In this document: in pieces, positions 1 to 9,054 of the stretch
Layout of the letters: each line of letters starts with the position of its first letter
How positions within the stretch are numbered: position 1 is the first letter of the stretch
Assembly (NCBI GenBank): GCA_964411985.1
Contig: CAYPNF010000002.1
Location: forward strand, 231,828 to 295,827
From: CAYPNF01 sp964411985
GTDB lineage: Bacteria; Verrucomicrobiota; Verrucomicrobiia; Limisphaerales; J093
Length of the DNA: 64,000 nucleotides
Direction: 5' to 3'
Notes under the pieces: model-generated
Told to the model about the DNA's origin: nothing
What the model saw: the letters and a program-made list of their open reading frames with translations, nothing else
Database searches by the model: none
Made by a program: the position numbers and the translations under genes

Positions 1-424
1 GGGGGGCACTGCGGAGCGCCCCCCCCGGTTGGAGCAGCACTTCGTAAAACTCCACGTCCTTCTCCAGATTCAGCGGCGACAGCGTTCGAATTCGGCAGTT
101 CTTATCGGACCGGTAATGGTAAGTGTGGTCATCCGCACGGATGACCGTGACCGAGGAGGTGACTCCTGGGGATTCGATGAGTTCTCCCAAGCCCATGTTG
201 AAGGCGCGGGCAATCCGGAGTGCCACAGCCAGGGTCGGGTTCACTTGGTCACGCTCGATCTGGCTCAGCATCGATCGGCTTACCCCGCTGGCAGTGGCTA
301 ATCCCTCCAAGGACCAACCGCGGTCCACGCGCAGTTTTTTGACCCTATGCCCAAACCGCGGGCTGGTTGGCTCCAGGTTGGATTGGGAGGGGACCGGCTT
401 GGGGGTAGACTTGGAGTCAGGCAT
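1..424 (-). CDS. XRE-family regulator with C-terminal cupin domain (partial, runs off left edge)
   Basis: Reading the minus strand from an ATG at 424 gives 141 open codons to the window edge. An XRE-type helix-turn-helix spans about residues 25-80; it includes the segments WSLEGLATASGVSRSML and SQIERDQVNPTL. A cupin-like portion begins near residue 85. In this family the cupin usually senses a small ligand while the HTH binds a palindrome. The gene is divergent from tdh, and two matching palindromes lie between them, so it is probably the local regulator of threonine catabolism. Its C-terminus is outside the window. The family call is firm from sequence; the target is inferred from position. 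Confidence 0.8.
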   Translation of the reverse strand, partial: MPDSKSTPKPVPSQSNLEPTSPRFGHRVKKLRVDRGWSLEGLATASGVSRSMLSQIERDQVNPTLAVALRIARAFNMGLGELIESPGVTSSVTVIRADDHTYHYRSDKNCRIRTLSPLNLEKDVEFYEVLLQPGGALRSAP

Positions 425-435
425 GGTTCGAAAAA

Positions 436-449
436 TCCACTATAGTGGA
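436..449. promoter_or_regulatory. Palindromic operator O1, next to the regulator start
   Basis: TCCACTATAGTGGA is a perfect 14-bp palindrome 12 bp upstream of the regulator ATG. It shares the pattern TCCA-N-TAT-NN-TGGA with O2 at 499-512. Its centre contains a TATAGT, so binding could cover a -10 element of the regulator gene (autoregulation). Confidence 0.6.
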
Positions 450-457
450 AAAAGATC

Positions 458-486
458 TTGCATAGCGAACGTGTTTGTTCTATATC
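458..486 (+). promoter_or_regulatory. Predicted sigma-70 promoter of tdh-kbl
   Basis: TTGCAT (458-463), a 17-nt spacer and TATATC (481-486) form a reasonable -35/-10 pair. Transcription would start near 493, about 70 nt before the tdh ATG. Operator O2 would then lie over the start site, as expected for repression. Confidence 0.4.
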
Positions 487-497
487 TAGACAGTGAA

Positions 498-513
498 TTC
501 CAGTATGCTGGAA
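498..513. promoter_or_regulatory. Palindromic operator O2, upstream of tdh
   Basis: TTCCAGTATGCTGGAA has perfect 6-bp arms (TTCCAG/CTGGAA) around a 4-nt centre and matches O1 in eight fixed positions. The centre-to-centre distance to O1 is 63 bp, about six helical turns, which would place two bound dimers on the same DNA face. Confidence 0.6.
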
Positions 514-561
514 ATCAAGAACCGCGTCGATTAACGAAGTGACTCACGCCCCGTGTCAACT

Positions 562-1590
562 ATGAAAGCTCTGGTGAAAGCTCAAGCCACTCAAGGACTC
601 TGGCTGCAAGATGTCCCTCTCCCTACCATTGGTATCAACGACGTTCTCATCCGAGTCCACAAGACCGGCATCTGCGGCACCGATCTTCATATCTACAAGT
701 GGGATGCTTGGGCGCAGCGAACCATCCCTGTCCCGATGGTCGTGGGACATGAGTTTGTGGGTGAGGTCGTGGAAGTGGGGTCCAACGTGAATGATTTTCG
801 GAAGGGCGACGTGGTGAGTGCGGAAGGTCACGTGGTGTGTGGTCGTTGCCGCAACTGCCTGGCGGGTCGAAGACACCTGTGTGCTGACACCCAGGGAATC
901 GGGGTGAACCGGACGGGAGCGTTTGCGGAGTTCATTTCGGTGCCGATGACCAATGTTTGGCACCACCGCCCTGACATCGACCGCGACGTGGCTTCCATTT
1001 TCGATCCTTTCGGCAATGCGGTGCACACCGCCCTTTCCTTCAACGTGCTCGGGGAGGACGTCCTCATCACCGGTGCGGGACCCATCGGCATCATGGCGGC
1101 TGCCATCGTGAAGCATGCTGGCGCCCGTTTTGTCGTGATTACCGACGTGAATGATTACCGGTTGGAGTTGGCGAAAGCCATGGGGGCTGATGTGGCATGC
1201 AACGTCAAGAATGGCTCGCTCGCGCAGGTGCAGAAGCAATTGGGGATGAAGGAGGGATTCGATGTGGGCCTGGAAATGTCCGGCAGTCCCGTCGCTTTCA
1301 AAGACATGATCGACAGCATGTGCCACGGGGGCAAAATCGCTCTGCTGGGGATCCCTTCGGAGCAGATGGCGATTGACTGGAATAAGGTTGTTTTCAACAT
1401 GCTTACCATCAAAGGTATTTATGGTCGCGAAATGTACGAGACCTGGTACAAAATGAGCGTGATGCTCGAGAGCGGCCTCGATATTCGCCCCGTCATCACC
1501 CATCGGTTCCATTACACCGACTTCCAGAAGGGATTTGATGCGATGTTGTCCGGGCAGTCAGGCAAAGTGGTGCTCGATTGGAGTCATTGA
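562..1590 (+). CDS. tdh: L-threonine 3-dehydrogenase
   Basis: This is a zinc-dependent medium-chain dehydrogenase that oxidises L-threonine to 2-amino-3-ketobutyrate with NAD+ in the cytoplasm. The 342-residue protein matches the enterobacterial Tdh pattern throughout: ICGTDLHIYKWD near the catalytic zinc, GHEFVGEV, the structural-zinc cysteine cluster CGRCRNCLAGRRHLC, IFDPFGNAVHTALSF, the Rossmann motif GAGPIGIMAA and a terminal GQSGKVVLDW. The ATG at 562 aligns with the usual MKAL start; a GTG at 553 would add three residues. kbl follows after 13 nt, giving the classical two-step threonine-to-glycine operon. Confidence 0.95.
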   Translation: MKALVKAQATQGLWLQDVPLPTIGINDVLIRVHKTGICGTDLHIYKWDAWAQRTIPVPMVVGHEFVGEVVEVGSNVNDFRKGDVVSAEGHVVCGRCRNCLAGRRHLCADTQGIGVNRTGAFAEFISVPMTNVWHHRPDIDRDVASIFDPFGNAVHTALSFNVLGEDVLITGAGPIGIMAAAIVKHAGARFVVITDVNDYRLELAKAMGADVACNVKNGSLAQVQKQLGMKEGFDVGLEMSGSPVAFKDMIDSMCHGGKIALLGIPSEQMAIDWNKVVFNMLTIKGIYGREMYETWYKMSVMLESGLDIRPVITHRFHYTDFQKGFDAMLSGQSGKVVLDWSH

Positions 1591-1603
1591 ACCGAAGAGA
1601 ACT

Positions 1604-2788
1604 ATGTTTGGCGCATTTCAGCAGCATGTCGTGGCGCAGTTGGGTGAGATCCGGCACGCCGGGACCTACAAGGGTGAGCGCGTGATCATGACGCCCCAGG
1701 GCGCGACCATCCGGGTCGCCACCGGGGACCCGGTGCTCAATTTGTGTGCCAACAACTACCTGGGGCTCGCTCAACATCCCGAGGTGCAAGCCTCGGCCGC
1801 CCAGGGCTTGAAAGACTGGGGCTATGGCATGGCCAGCGTGCGCTTCATCTGTGGCACTCAGGGTGTTCACAAACAGTTGGAGGCGAAGATCAGCCAGTTC
1901 CTCGGCACCGAGGACACCATCCTTTACGGTTCGTGCTTCGACGCCAATGGGGGTCTTTTCGAAACGCTGTTGGGACCTGACGATGCGGTCATCAGCGACG
2001 AATTGAATCACGCCTCGATCATCGACGGCATCCGGCTCTGCAAGGCGCAGCGATGGCGGTATCGCAACAATGACATGGCTGATTTAGAGGCGAAACTTCA
2101 GGAAGCCTCCAAAGCCCGGTTCAAGCTGATCGCCACCGACGGAGTGTTCTCCATGGACGGCTACATCGCCAACCTCCGTGCCGTGTGTGATTTGGCGGAT
2201 CGATACCAGGCTTTGGTCATGGTGGACGACTCTCATGCGGTCGGGTTTGTGGGGGCTACCGGACGAGGCACGCACGAGTACAACGAGGTCATGGGGCGTG
2301 TTGACATCCTTACGGGTACCTTGGGCAAAGCTTTGGGCGGAGCGAGCGGAGGATACACCAGTGGCCGGAGGGAGATCATCGAACTGCTCCGCCAGCGGTC
2401 GCGACCGTATCTTTTCTCGAACACTCTGGCCCCCTCGATCGCCGCCGCTTCGCTGCGTGCTCTCGACTTGCTTTCCCAATCCACCGAGTTGCGGGATCGC
2501 CTTGAGAGGAATACTCGCTTTTTCCGGTCCGAAATGGAAAAGGCGGGCTTCAACCTGCGACCGGGGACTCATCCCATCGTGCCGGTGATGCTGGGGGATG
2601 CGGCTTTGGCCTCCCGTTTTGCGGATGCCATGCTGCGCCGAGGCGTGTACGTGATTGGTTTCAGCTATCCTGTGGTTCCCAAGGATGCCGCGCGCATCCG
2701 CACCCAGATCTCCGCCGCACACAGTCAGGCGGATTTGGAGAAAGCGCTTGAGGCCTTCGTCTCCACCCGGAGAGAGATGGGCTGCTGA
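1604..2788 (+). CDS. kbl: 2-amino-3-ketobutyrate CoA ligase (glycine C-acetyltransferase)
   Basis: This PLP enzyme cleaves 2-amino-3-ketobutyrate with CoA to glycine and acetyl-CoA, the second step after Tdh. The 394-residue protein carries the family landmarks CANNYLGLA, MASVRFICGTQ, SCFDANGGLFETLLG, DDSHAVGFVG and TGTLGKALGGASGGY; the lysine in the last (about residue 242) is the expected PLP Schiff-base residue. The ATG at 1604 follows a GAAGAGA ribosome site; upstream in-frame codons overlap tdh and are not needed. It is very probably co-transcribed with tdh. Confidence 0.95.
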   Translation: MFGAFQQHVVAQLGEIRHAGTYKGERVIMTPQGATIRVATGDPVLNLCANNYLGLAQHPEVQASAAQGLKDWGYGMASVRFICGTQGVHKQLEAKISQFLGTEDTILYGSCFDANGGLFETLLGPDDAVISDELNHASIIDGIRLCKAQRWRYRNNDMADLEAKLQEASKARFKLIATDGVFSMDGYIANLRAVCDLADRYQALVMVDDSHAVGFVGATGRGTHEYNEVMGRVDILTGTLGKALGGASGGYTSGRREIIELLRQRSRPYLFSNTLAPSIAAASLRALDLLSQSTELRDRLERNTRFFRSEMEKAGFNLRPGTHPIVPVMLGDAALASRFADAMLRRGVYVIGFSYPVVPKDAARIRTQISAAHSQADLEKALEAFVSTRREMGC

Positions 2789-2895
2789 TCGTGCTGTGTT
2801 CACGGCTGCTGGCGCGGGCCGACGAGGTCGGCAGCGACAAGCGCCCTGGCGAAGCTTGTGTGAAGGGAGCCGTTCGCTTACAGTCCCCGTAGCGA

Positions 2896-3654
2896 ATGAC
2901 AGCCCAGCAACTGCAGCGAGAACTCCTCGAGCAACTGGAGCAGCCTTTCACTGGCGAAGCGCTGTTCGATTGCTTGTCGGACCTTTGTTTCTTCATGAAG
3001 AACCTCCGCGGCGAGTACGTGGTGGTGAACTGGACTCTCGTACAGCGCTGCGGCCTCCACGACAAATCCCAGATTGTGGGGCGCACTCCCGAGCAGGTCT
3101 TTCCCCCGCCTTTGGGTACCACCTATCGTTTGCAGGATGAGGCGGTTCTCCGCACTGGGGAGCCGATCCTCGATCGTCTCGAGCTTCAGCTCTACCCGTC
3201 GGGAAGGCGGGGTTGGTGTTTGACCAACAAAGTTCCGCTGGCTGGAAAGCGTGGGAAGATGGCTGGTTTGGTAGGGATCTCAAAGGATTTGCAGGCACCA
3301 AACGAAGAAGGCGAGGACTACTCAGCGGTGGCTCGGGCGGTGCAGAGAATCCAAACCGCCTTTGACGAGCCGCTCAAGGTGCGCGACTTGGCGGCACTGG
3401 CAGGTTTTTCGGTTTACCAGTTCGAGCAGCGCGTCCGCAGGATCTTCCACATCACTGCCGGCCAATTCATCCAGAAGACCCGCATGGACGCTGCACTTCG
3501 ACGGCTTCGCGATACCGATACTCCGATCGCCGAGGTGGCCATCGCGTGCGGTTACTCGGACCAAAGCGCGTTCTCGCGGCAATTCAAGCAGACCACGGGC
3601 TTTTCCCCGGCGCAATACCGGAGGGCGATGGCTGCCGTCTCGACCCCGGCATGA
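2896..3654 (+). CDS. AraC-family transcriptional regulator with N-terminal PAS domain
   Basis: The 252-residue protein has a PAS-like sensor at about residues 20-130 (LSDLCFFMKNLRGEYVVVN, then a VGRTPEQVFPP segment) and an AraC double helix-turn-helix at about 150-250. The AraC signature is clear in the second HTH: IAEVAIACGYSDQSAFSRQF followed by GFSPAQYRR. There is no obvious effector-binding beta-barrel, so the PAS fold probably senses the signal. It lies 107 nt after kbl on the same strand. Related PAS-AraC proteins often regulate sugar or glycoside genes, but the target here is unknown. Confidence 0.85.
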   Translation: MTAQQLQRELLEQLEQPFTGEALFDCLSDLCFFMKNLRGEYVVVNWTLVQRCGLHDKSQIVGRTPEQVFPPPLGTTYRLQDEAVLRTGEPILDRLELQLYPSGRRGWCLTNKVPLAGKRGKMAGLVGISKDLQAPNEEGEDYSAVARAVQRIQTAFDEPLKVRDLAALAGFSVYQFEQRVRRIFHITAGQFIQKTRMDAALRRLRDTDTPIAEVAIACGYSDQSAFSRQFKQTTGFSPAQYRRAMAAVSTPA

Positions 3655-3698
3655 GAAGAGGGCGATCCGAGCGCGTGGTGGCCCTCTGGCGTGGGCAA

Positions 3699-6600
3699 CT
3701 ATGCCGGCGACTCGTCGTCAGGGGTGCCTGAGAAGACAAACTTGAGGTCCTCAAGGGTGAGTTGGCTGGCAAACCCTTCCTCGCCGAGCACATCCTTGAC
3801 CAGTGCCGCCTTTTTTGCCTGCAGATGACGGATCTTCTCTTCGATGCTGTTCTTCACCAGCAACCGGTAGGCAATCACGGTGGAAGTTTGACCGATGCGA
3901 TGGGTGCGGTCGATGGCCTGGGCTTCTACGGCCGGATTCCACCAAGGATCGAACAACACGACATAGGAGGCGGAGGTCAGATTTAAGCCAAACCCTCCAG
4001 CCTTGAGGGAGATCAGAAACAAAGCGCTACCCTGGTGGTCCTGAAACGACTGAACCAATGGCCCACGGTTCTCGGTCTCGCCGATGAGGACGAAATGGGC
4101 CCAGTCCCGTTTCTCGAACTCAGCGCGCAACAGGTCGATCAGCCCCAGGAACTGACTGAAGATCAGCACCTTGTTTCCTTCCTCCACCAAGGGTTCCAGC
4201 AGTTCCAGGAGCGCCTCCATTTTCGCGCTTGGCTCCCGTTTGAGGGAGGTTTCATACAAAGCCGGATGGCAACAGATTTGGCGGAGTCGAAGCATCGATA
4301 CCAGGAACTGAAACTGCATTTCTTTCAGCTCCTTCTGGGTCTTGATGTTGAGCAGTGCCTGACGCGCCACTTTCAGTTCGGCGAGGTAGAGGTTCTTTTG
4401 GACACCTTCCATCTCGCAGTAGAGATCTTCCTCGATGCGACCCGGCAGGTCAGGCGCCACCTGGGCTTTGGTGCGGCGCAGGAGGAAGGGACGCAACCGG
4501 GCTGCCAGGCGTTGTTTGGACCGCGCGTCGGCTGCGCGGCTGTAGCGCCGACCAAATTGGGTGCGATTCCCGAGCATGCCCGGCATGGCGAAAGCCATCA
4601 GGCTCCAGAGGTCCATCAAGCGGTTCTCGATGGGGGTTCCCGTGAGCACGAGTCGGTGGTTCGCTTTGAGCGCCCTTGCACATTGTGCCGTGATCGAGCT
4701 TGGATTCTTGATGTACTGGCCTTCATCCAGAATGACGGCCAGCCATGGAGTCAAAGGTTCGACATCGGGAAACTCGCGAAGCTGCGCGTAGTTGATCACG
4801 AGGAGGTCGCAAGACGCGATGGTGCTCTTGAGGAGGCTGATGTCTCCGCCGGGCCAGACAGCAATCCGCAGGCTGGAATAGAACCGGGTGGCTTCCGCCC
4901 GCCAGTTGTCCATCACCGACTTGGGGCACACCACCAGCGAGCAGGGAGGGGCTTCCCCACTCTGGTCCCGCAGCCAAGCCAGCCAGGAGAGCGTCTGCAG
5001 GGTTTTGCCCAGACCCATATCGTCCGCCAGAATCCCGCCAAAACGATTGGTGGCCAGGTACGCCAGGAAATGGAATCCCTCCGTCTGGTACGGGCGCATG
5101 GAGGCTGAAATCGAACCGGGCAAAGGCGGGTTCACCCGGGTCTTCAACTCATTCACCCGACGCTGGATTCGATCGGACTGTTCTTCGGGCAGGAAGCGCG
5201 ACGCGCTGGGATCCGCCAGTTGCAGGACATGGAATCGCTGGGCATCTGTGCTCAGGTCCTCCGTGCTTAACCCCAAACGCGCCAGACCGGCATCCTCTTC
5301 GTCGGACATCTCCACGTTCATCCGGCGCCAACCTTTGCCCGCAAGCCGCACATAGGCACCCTTGGCTTTGAGCAACGTCTCCAGTTCCTCCTTCGTCAGG
5401 TCGGTATCCTCCACTGTCAGCTCGACTCGCACGTCGAACCAGTCGATTTCCTTTTCTTCGCACTCCAACTTCAGGGAGGCCCGAACGGGGTCCCGCGCCA
5501 TCGTGGTGAGTTCCTCGTCCAGGGTGAGGGTGATCCCCTCGGGGAGGCTCTGGGCCCATCGGACGAACTGCTCGGCGACCTCCGGCGTCAGGTTTCTGAC
5601 CCAGCGATCCGGCCATTCCGGGGTCACCTTGAGATTCTCAAGCAACTCCGGAACCTGGTTCAAAAGAAATCGGTCGTGAAGGGTGATTCGGCCTGGCGTG
5701 GACAGTTTTGCGGAGCTTCGTACTGCCTTTCCCTGATGACACCACTGGTGGTGAATGTAGGTTTGAAGGAGTATCCCGGTTTGCTCTGAGTCGGCGGTGA
5801 CCACCATGGCAATACGGTCCTTCTTCCTCCCGGCTGACGCCGGTTCCAGGCGCGCCTGGATGCGCACGGCCAGTCGAACCTTTTCAATTCGGGATGAAAG
5901 TTCCTCAGGGAGAGGTTGCCCTATCACTTGGAATACGCGGAGGCCCTCGCTGGTGCGGATGGCTTCGGCGGGGATCAGGGTGGTTTGCTTGGGGGGAAGA
6001 GCGGAGTGGGGTCTTGGCCCCTCGTAAATGCAATTCTTGGTGACATAGAGGCAAGGGTGTCCGGGCAGCACCGCGTAAAGGTCCTTTACCGGTTCGCCCT
6101 TCTCGTCGACCAGCGCAAAGGAATAATCGCCGCTTTCCTCAGCGGGGGGATGAACCTGCCACCGGAGGGGCGCCTCCTGCCAGACGTGGGGTTTTCCCTG
6201 CTCCTGCACCACGAGGGAGGACCTGTTGGGCAACAAGAGGATTTGGCGGAGGGCGTTCAGGCTGGGCGAGGTGGAGTAGTCGAAGTGGTTGGTGCGTTGG
6301 CTGGAGAAGTAGGCTTGAACGATACCCCAGAGCAACGCGCACTCACGAGTGGTGGCAAAGGAGCCCGATCCGGCCTTCTCAAGCAGGGCTATCATCTCCC
6401 TTGACCTCACCTCGTTGAAGTCCCCCCCTGGGGCGGTCTGCTGAAAAAGGATGGCGCCATGTTCCCGAAACTCGATCCGGAAATCTCTCGCGGGCTGGGC
6501 CTCCGTTTCGAGCTCCTTCATCACTCGCAAGCGCTCGATCCATTCCCGGGTGGCGAGCTGGCGCTGAAAAGCAAGAACCTGCGCTTCAATCTCGGGGGAT

Positions 6601-7262
6601 TCACTTGCTTTGTTGATGGAACTGGGGACCGGCGCCCGGTTCTTTCGGAGCTGATAGAGCAGGAGTACCCAGAATGTCCATTCATCCTGGTCCTTGTCTG
6701 GCCACCAGTCCAGCACCTGGCCATAGTTCCATCGGTAGTTGGCAGGGAGCAATCCCAGCGTTATCAACTCCAGCGCGGGTAAGGTGCCGGTGCTCTGGTA
6801 GGTGTGGTACGCGCGCCGTATCTTTCGCACCCAGTCCCCCTCTAGCGGCTTGAGTTCCCGCCCCAGTCTTTTCCGTAAGATCTCGTCCACTCCCGGTTGG
6901 GTGATCTTGGGAGCAGGCGGTGGGCCCGATGGGACGGCACCTTCCAGCTTGGTTACATCATCGTGGAGCAAGGAGTAGTAGGCCGCGGCCTGGTGTGGGC
7001 AGGCAGGTTGTTTGCCGCAGCTACAAGAGGAAGTCCAAGCGTGCTGAGTGTAGGTGAGGTAGCAGGTGTGACTGATTCCATCGGCAACGACGCTGAAGCG
7101 GAAGTCGGTGCCATCGTCCTTCCACTTGGCGCCCACCACCGCCTTCTCCCGATACAGAAGCCTGCCGCTCTGCTTCGATTCGTGGGGCATGCGGTGGAAG
7201 GACATCCACGCACCCGTCAAATCGCATACTACTGGTCGTTGCACGCTCACGTTGGTGGCCAT
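3699..7262 (-). CDS. SWIM-domain SNF2/HepA-type helicase
   Basis: The 1187-residue protein has a SWIM zinc-binding motif near residues 76-90 (CSCGKQPACPHQ), a long middle region, and an SNF2 ATPase core in the C-terminal third. Walker A is DDMGLGKT (about 749), motif II reads LDEGQ instead of the usual DEAH/DEGH (about 847), and motif VI is THRIGQ (about 1121). These enzymes translocate on double-stranded DNA and remodel protein-DNA or RNA polymerase complexes. A longer frame opens at a GTG at 7331, but that codon sits inside a terminator hairpin (7309-7332), so the ATG at 7262 is preferred. It stands alone downstream of the DUF1080 gene. Confidence 0.9.
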   Translation of the reverse strand: MATNVSVQRPVVCDLTGAWMSFHRMPHESKQSGRLLYREKAVVGAKWKDDGTDFRFSVVADGISHTCYLTYTQHAWTSSCSCGKQPACPHQAAAYYSLLHDDVTKLEGAVPSGPPPAPKITQPGVDEILRKRLGRELKPLEGDWVRKIRRAYHTYQSTGTLPALELITLGLLPANYRWNYGQVLDWWPDKDQDEWTFWVLLLYQLRKNRAPVPSSINKASESPEIEAQVLAFQRQLATREWIERLRVMKELETEAQPARDFRIEFREHGAILFQQTAPGGDFNEVRSREMIALLEKAGSGSFATTRECALLWGIVQAYFSSQRTNHFDYSTSPSLNALRQILLLPNRSSLVVQEQGKPHVWQEAPLRWQVHPPAEESGDYSFALVDEKGEPVKDLYAVLPGHPCLYVTKNCIYEGPRPHSALPPKQTTLIPAEAIRTSEGLRVFQVIGQPLPEELSSRIEKVRLAVRIQARLEPASAGRKKDRIAMVVTADSEQTGILLQTYIHHQWCHQGKAVRSSAKLSTPGRITLHDRFLLNQVPELLENLKVTPEWPDRWVRNLTPEVAEQFVRWAQSLPEGITLTLDEELTTMARDPVRASLKLECEEKEIDWFDVRVELTVEDTDLTKEELETLLKAKGAYVRLAGKGWRRMNVEMSDEEDAGLARLGLSTEDLSTDAQRFHVLQLADPSASRFLPEEQSDRIQRRVNELKTRVNPPLPGSISASMRPYQTEGFHFLAYLATNRFGGILADDMGLGKTLQTLSWLAWLRDQSGEAPPCSLVVCPKSVMDNWRAEATRFYSSLRIAVWPGGDISLLKSTIASCDLLVINYAQLREFPDVEPLTPWLAVILDEGQYIKNPSSITAQCARALKANHRLVLTGTPIENRLMDLWSLMAFAMPGMLGNRTQFGRRYSRAADARSKQRLAARLRPFLLRRTKAQVAPDLPGRIEEDLYCEMEGVQKNLYLAELKVARQALLNIKTQKELKEMQFQFLVSMLRLRQICCHPALYETSLKREPSAKMEALLELLEPLVEEGNKVLIFSQFLGLIDLLRAEFEKRDWAHFVLIGETENRGPLVQSFQDHQGSALFLISLKAGGFGLNLTSASYVVLFDPWWNPAVEAQAIDRTHRIGQTSTVIAYRLLVKNSIEEKIRHLQAKKAALVKDVLGEEGFASQLTLEDLKFVFSGTPDDESPA

Positions 7263-7308
7263 TCGATAAAGCGAAACAAGGACAGACCGACCCGGCCCCA
7301 AGAAAGAA

Positions 7309-7332
7309 GGCGCGGACACCCGGGTCCGCACC
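7309..7332 (-). terminator. Rho-independent terminator after the DUF1080 gene
   Basis: On the minus strand GGTGCGGAC and GTCCGCGCC form a 9-bp stem (one G-T pair) around a 6-nt loop, followed by TTCTTTCTT. It lies about 30 nt after the DUF1080 stop codon and separates that gene from the SNF2 gene. Confidence 0.7.
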
Positions 7333-7361
7333 TTTTTCTAACAATCTTTTGGATTCTTTGC

Positions 7362-8534
7362 CTATTTCTTGTCCCAGCCCTGAGCCTTCACGAGTTTCTC
7401 GACTTCCTGTTTGGGCCCGAAGTCCGCCGGGATGAGTTTGAACTTGCCAAGGTACTTGAAGGCGTTGTTCACGTTTTTGACCTCATCCTTCTTGGGGGCC
7501 AGTTGATCAGCGGGTAAAGCGCTCAGTCCTTTGAGGTAGGCCGCCGCCATCTCTTCCACTTTCTTCAGAGTGTCAGCGTGGTTCTCGTAGACGAGCGATT
7601 CCATGTAACGCAGCATCTGTCCGGGACTTCCTGAAACTTGCGCCGCGTCGGTTCGAATGCTGGCCGCAATTTCCGCGCGCTTCGCCGTGGTGGCTTCCAC
7701 GGTCAGAGGACCATCGGTACCTCCCTGAACTGCTCGGGGCGGGAGCTCTCGGTACCAGATATTGCGGAAGCGGGTCGGGTTATTATGGTCCTGGAGTTGC
7801 AGCGGACCTTTCTCCGGCAACGGCCCTGCCTTGCTCCTCCCCATGTGTCCCGTGCCGCCTTCTAGCACCGTGTGGTCCTGCACCAGGACGCCATTCATGA
7901 AGACCGTCACATAACCTGGGTCGAGCACCTTCCCGTCTCGGTAGATCGGACGACGAAATACGATGTCATAGACCTGGAACTCGCCGGGAGGCCGAAGGGC
8001 GTTGGCCATGGCGGGATTGACTCCGTAGACCGATCCAGCGTAGCCGTCGGCGTAGGTCGGGTTGTTGTAGTTATCCAGCACCTGGATTTCCACGCGTCCC
8101 AATAGAAAGATGCCGCTGTTGCCCCGTCCTTGGCTGTCGCCTTCGACTTTGCCCGGTGCCGCCCACTCGATGTGCAGTTGGCAGTCCCCGAACTGCTTCT
8201 TGGTATGGATGTCCCCGGTCTGCGTACATTCCATATAGCCGTCCCGAACCACCCATTTCGGAGGTTGACCTTGCTTGTTGGATTCCCATTCGGATAGGTC
8301 TTTGCCATCGAACAGCACGATCGCGTCGGAAGGGGGTTTCCCAGCCTGTTCCGGCGTGCTGAAGCTGCCGGGAACCACCGTCTTCGGCTTTGGGCGGTTG
8401 GCATCATGAATTGCCCAGGGATGATGGTCATCGGGAGGATCGCCGTAGAAGGTTGGACCTGATGACGCTGCCAGAGCTGTCAACGCAAATGGCGCCAAGG
8501 CCACCGCGAGCGTGAGAGAAGAAAGCTTTTGCAT
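7362..8534 (-). CDS. Secreted DUF1080 (3-keto-disaccharide hydrolase-like) protein
   Basis: The 390-residue protein starts with a signal peptide ending near LTALAAS. The DUF1080 fold, a concanavalin-like jelly roll, covers about residues 65-265, with VLFDGKDLSEWE, a VRDGYMEC segment, GRGNSGIFLLGRVEIQVLD, FRRPIYRDGKVL and LQLQDHNNPTRFRNIWYREL. An extra C-terminal segment of about 110 residues looks helical and has no recognised domain. Family members are linked to glycoside or 3-keto-sugar hydrolysis and are abundant in PVC bacteria. Family membership is clear; the substrate is unknown. Confidence 0.85.
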   Translation of the reverse strand: MQKLSSLTLAVALAPFALTALAASSGPTFYGDPPDDHHPWAIHDANRPKPKTVVPGSFSTPEQAGKPPSDAIVLFDGKDLSEWESNKQGQPPKWVVRDGYMECTQTGDIHTKKQFGDCQLHIEWAAPGKVEGDSQGRGNSGIFLLGRVEIQVLDNYNNPTYADGYAGSVYGVNPAMANALRPPGEFQVYDIVFRRPIYRDGKVLDPGYVTVFMNGVLVQDHTVLEGGTGHMGRSKAGPLPEKGPLQLQDHNNPTRFRNIWYRELPPRAVQGGTDGPLTVEATTAKRAEIAASIRTDAAQVSGSPGQMLRYMESLVYENHADTLKKVEEMAAAYLKGLSALPADQLAPKKDEVKNVNNAFKYLGKFKLIPADFGPKQEVEKLVKAQGWDKK

Positions 8535-9054
8535 CGGGCGAGATTGCCATCAGTGCAAACGCATCGTCAACAGGTTTGGAGGATCCCCCAATGCATGGGC
8601 AACGGGGAAAAGGAATGTAGAGAATGCGGGAGGAAGGGATCAAACGGGACTCTACAGAAGCAAACAAAGGTCACGAAGATCAATTGACATTGTGCCCATT
8701 TGGAGAGCTAGTCCCACCCATGAAACTCATCTCAGAAGCGCGCTTGTACGCCGAGGGACGGGGAGTTCGCTTTGTCGTTTGCTCGTCTGGAGACATCGCT
8801 GCGGTCGTCCGACTAGTGCGTTTCAAAGTCACACCGCCGTAGACTTTGGCAGCGGATGGGCTTTGTCTCCATCCAGGAAGTGGCGAGCCCCGTCTGGGCG
8901 CCCTGCGGAAGGCTGCACGGGGCGATTGCGGTAGGGTTACACCCCATAGGAGGACCTGCTTATGTGAGCTACCGTCTATAAAGCTACTGGCTGCGGGAAT
9001 TCCTTTTGCTGCCATGTTGCTGGCGAACAACAGCCAAAGACAAAACGAACATTT
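8535..9054. other. Intergenic region of 520 bp with possible RNA structure
   Basis: No convincing gene is seen. The right half has several possible hairpins: CAAAGTC/GACTTTG around 8824-8851, GGATGG/CCATCC around 8856-8876, and GCCCCGT/ACGGGGC (8887-8893 with 8917-8923). A consensus AGGAGG at 8948-8953 lies 8 nt before an ATG that is followed at once by TGA (8962-8967). This could be a structured leader of the lipoprotein gene at 9055, or chance. Confidence 0.35.

Noticed and set aside
556..1512. Long minus-strand frame opposite tdh (318 codons)
   Set aside because: It is the antisense shadow of a clear tdh gene. Its sequence is rich in H and R and has no domain character.
4035..5108. Long plus-strand frame inside the SNF2 gene (357 codons)
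   Set aside because: It is antisense to the conserved helicase core and shows Q/E/R-biased composition without motifs.
7263..7331. N-terminal extension of the SNF2 protein from a GTG at 7331
   Set aside because: The codon lies in a rho-independent terminator hairpin, and the added residues lack family similarity.
8820..9000. Idea that the structured stretch is 6S RNA, SRP RNA or tmRNA
   Set aside because: A GGGTTACA segment recalls 6S RNA, but the rest does not match, and no SRP or tmRNA core motif is present.
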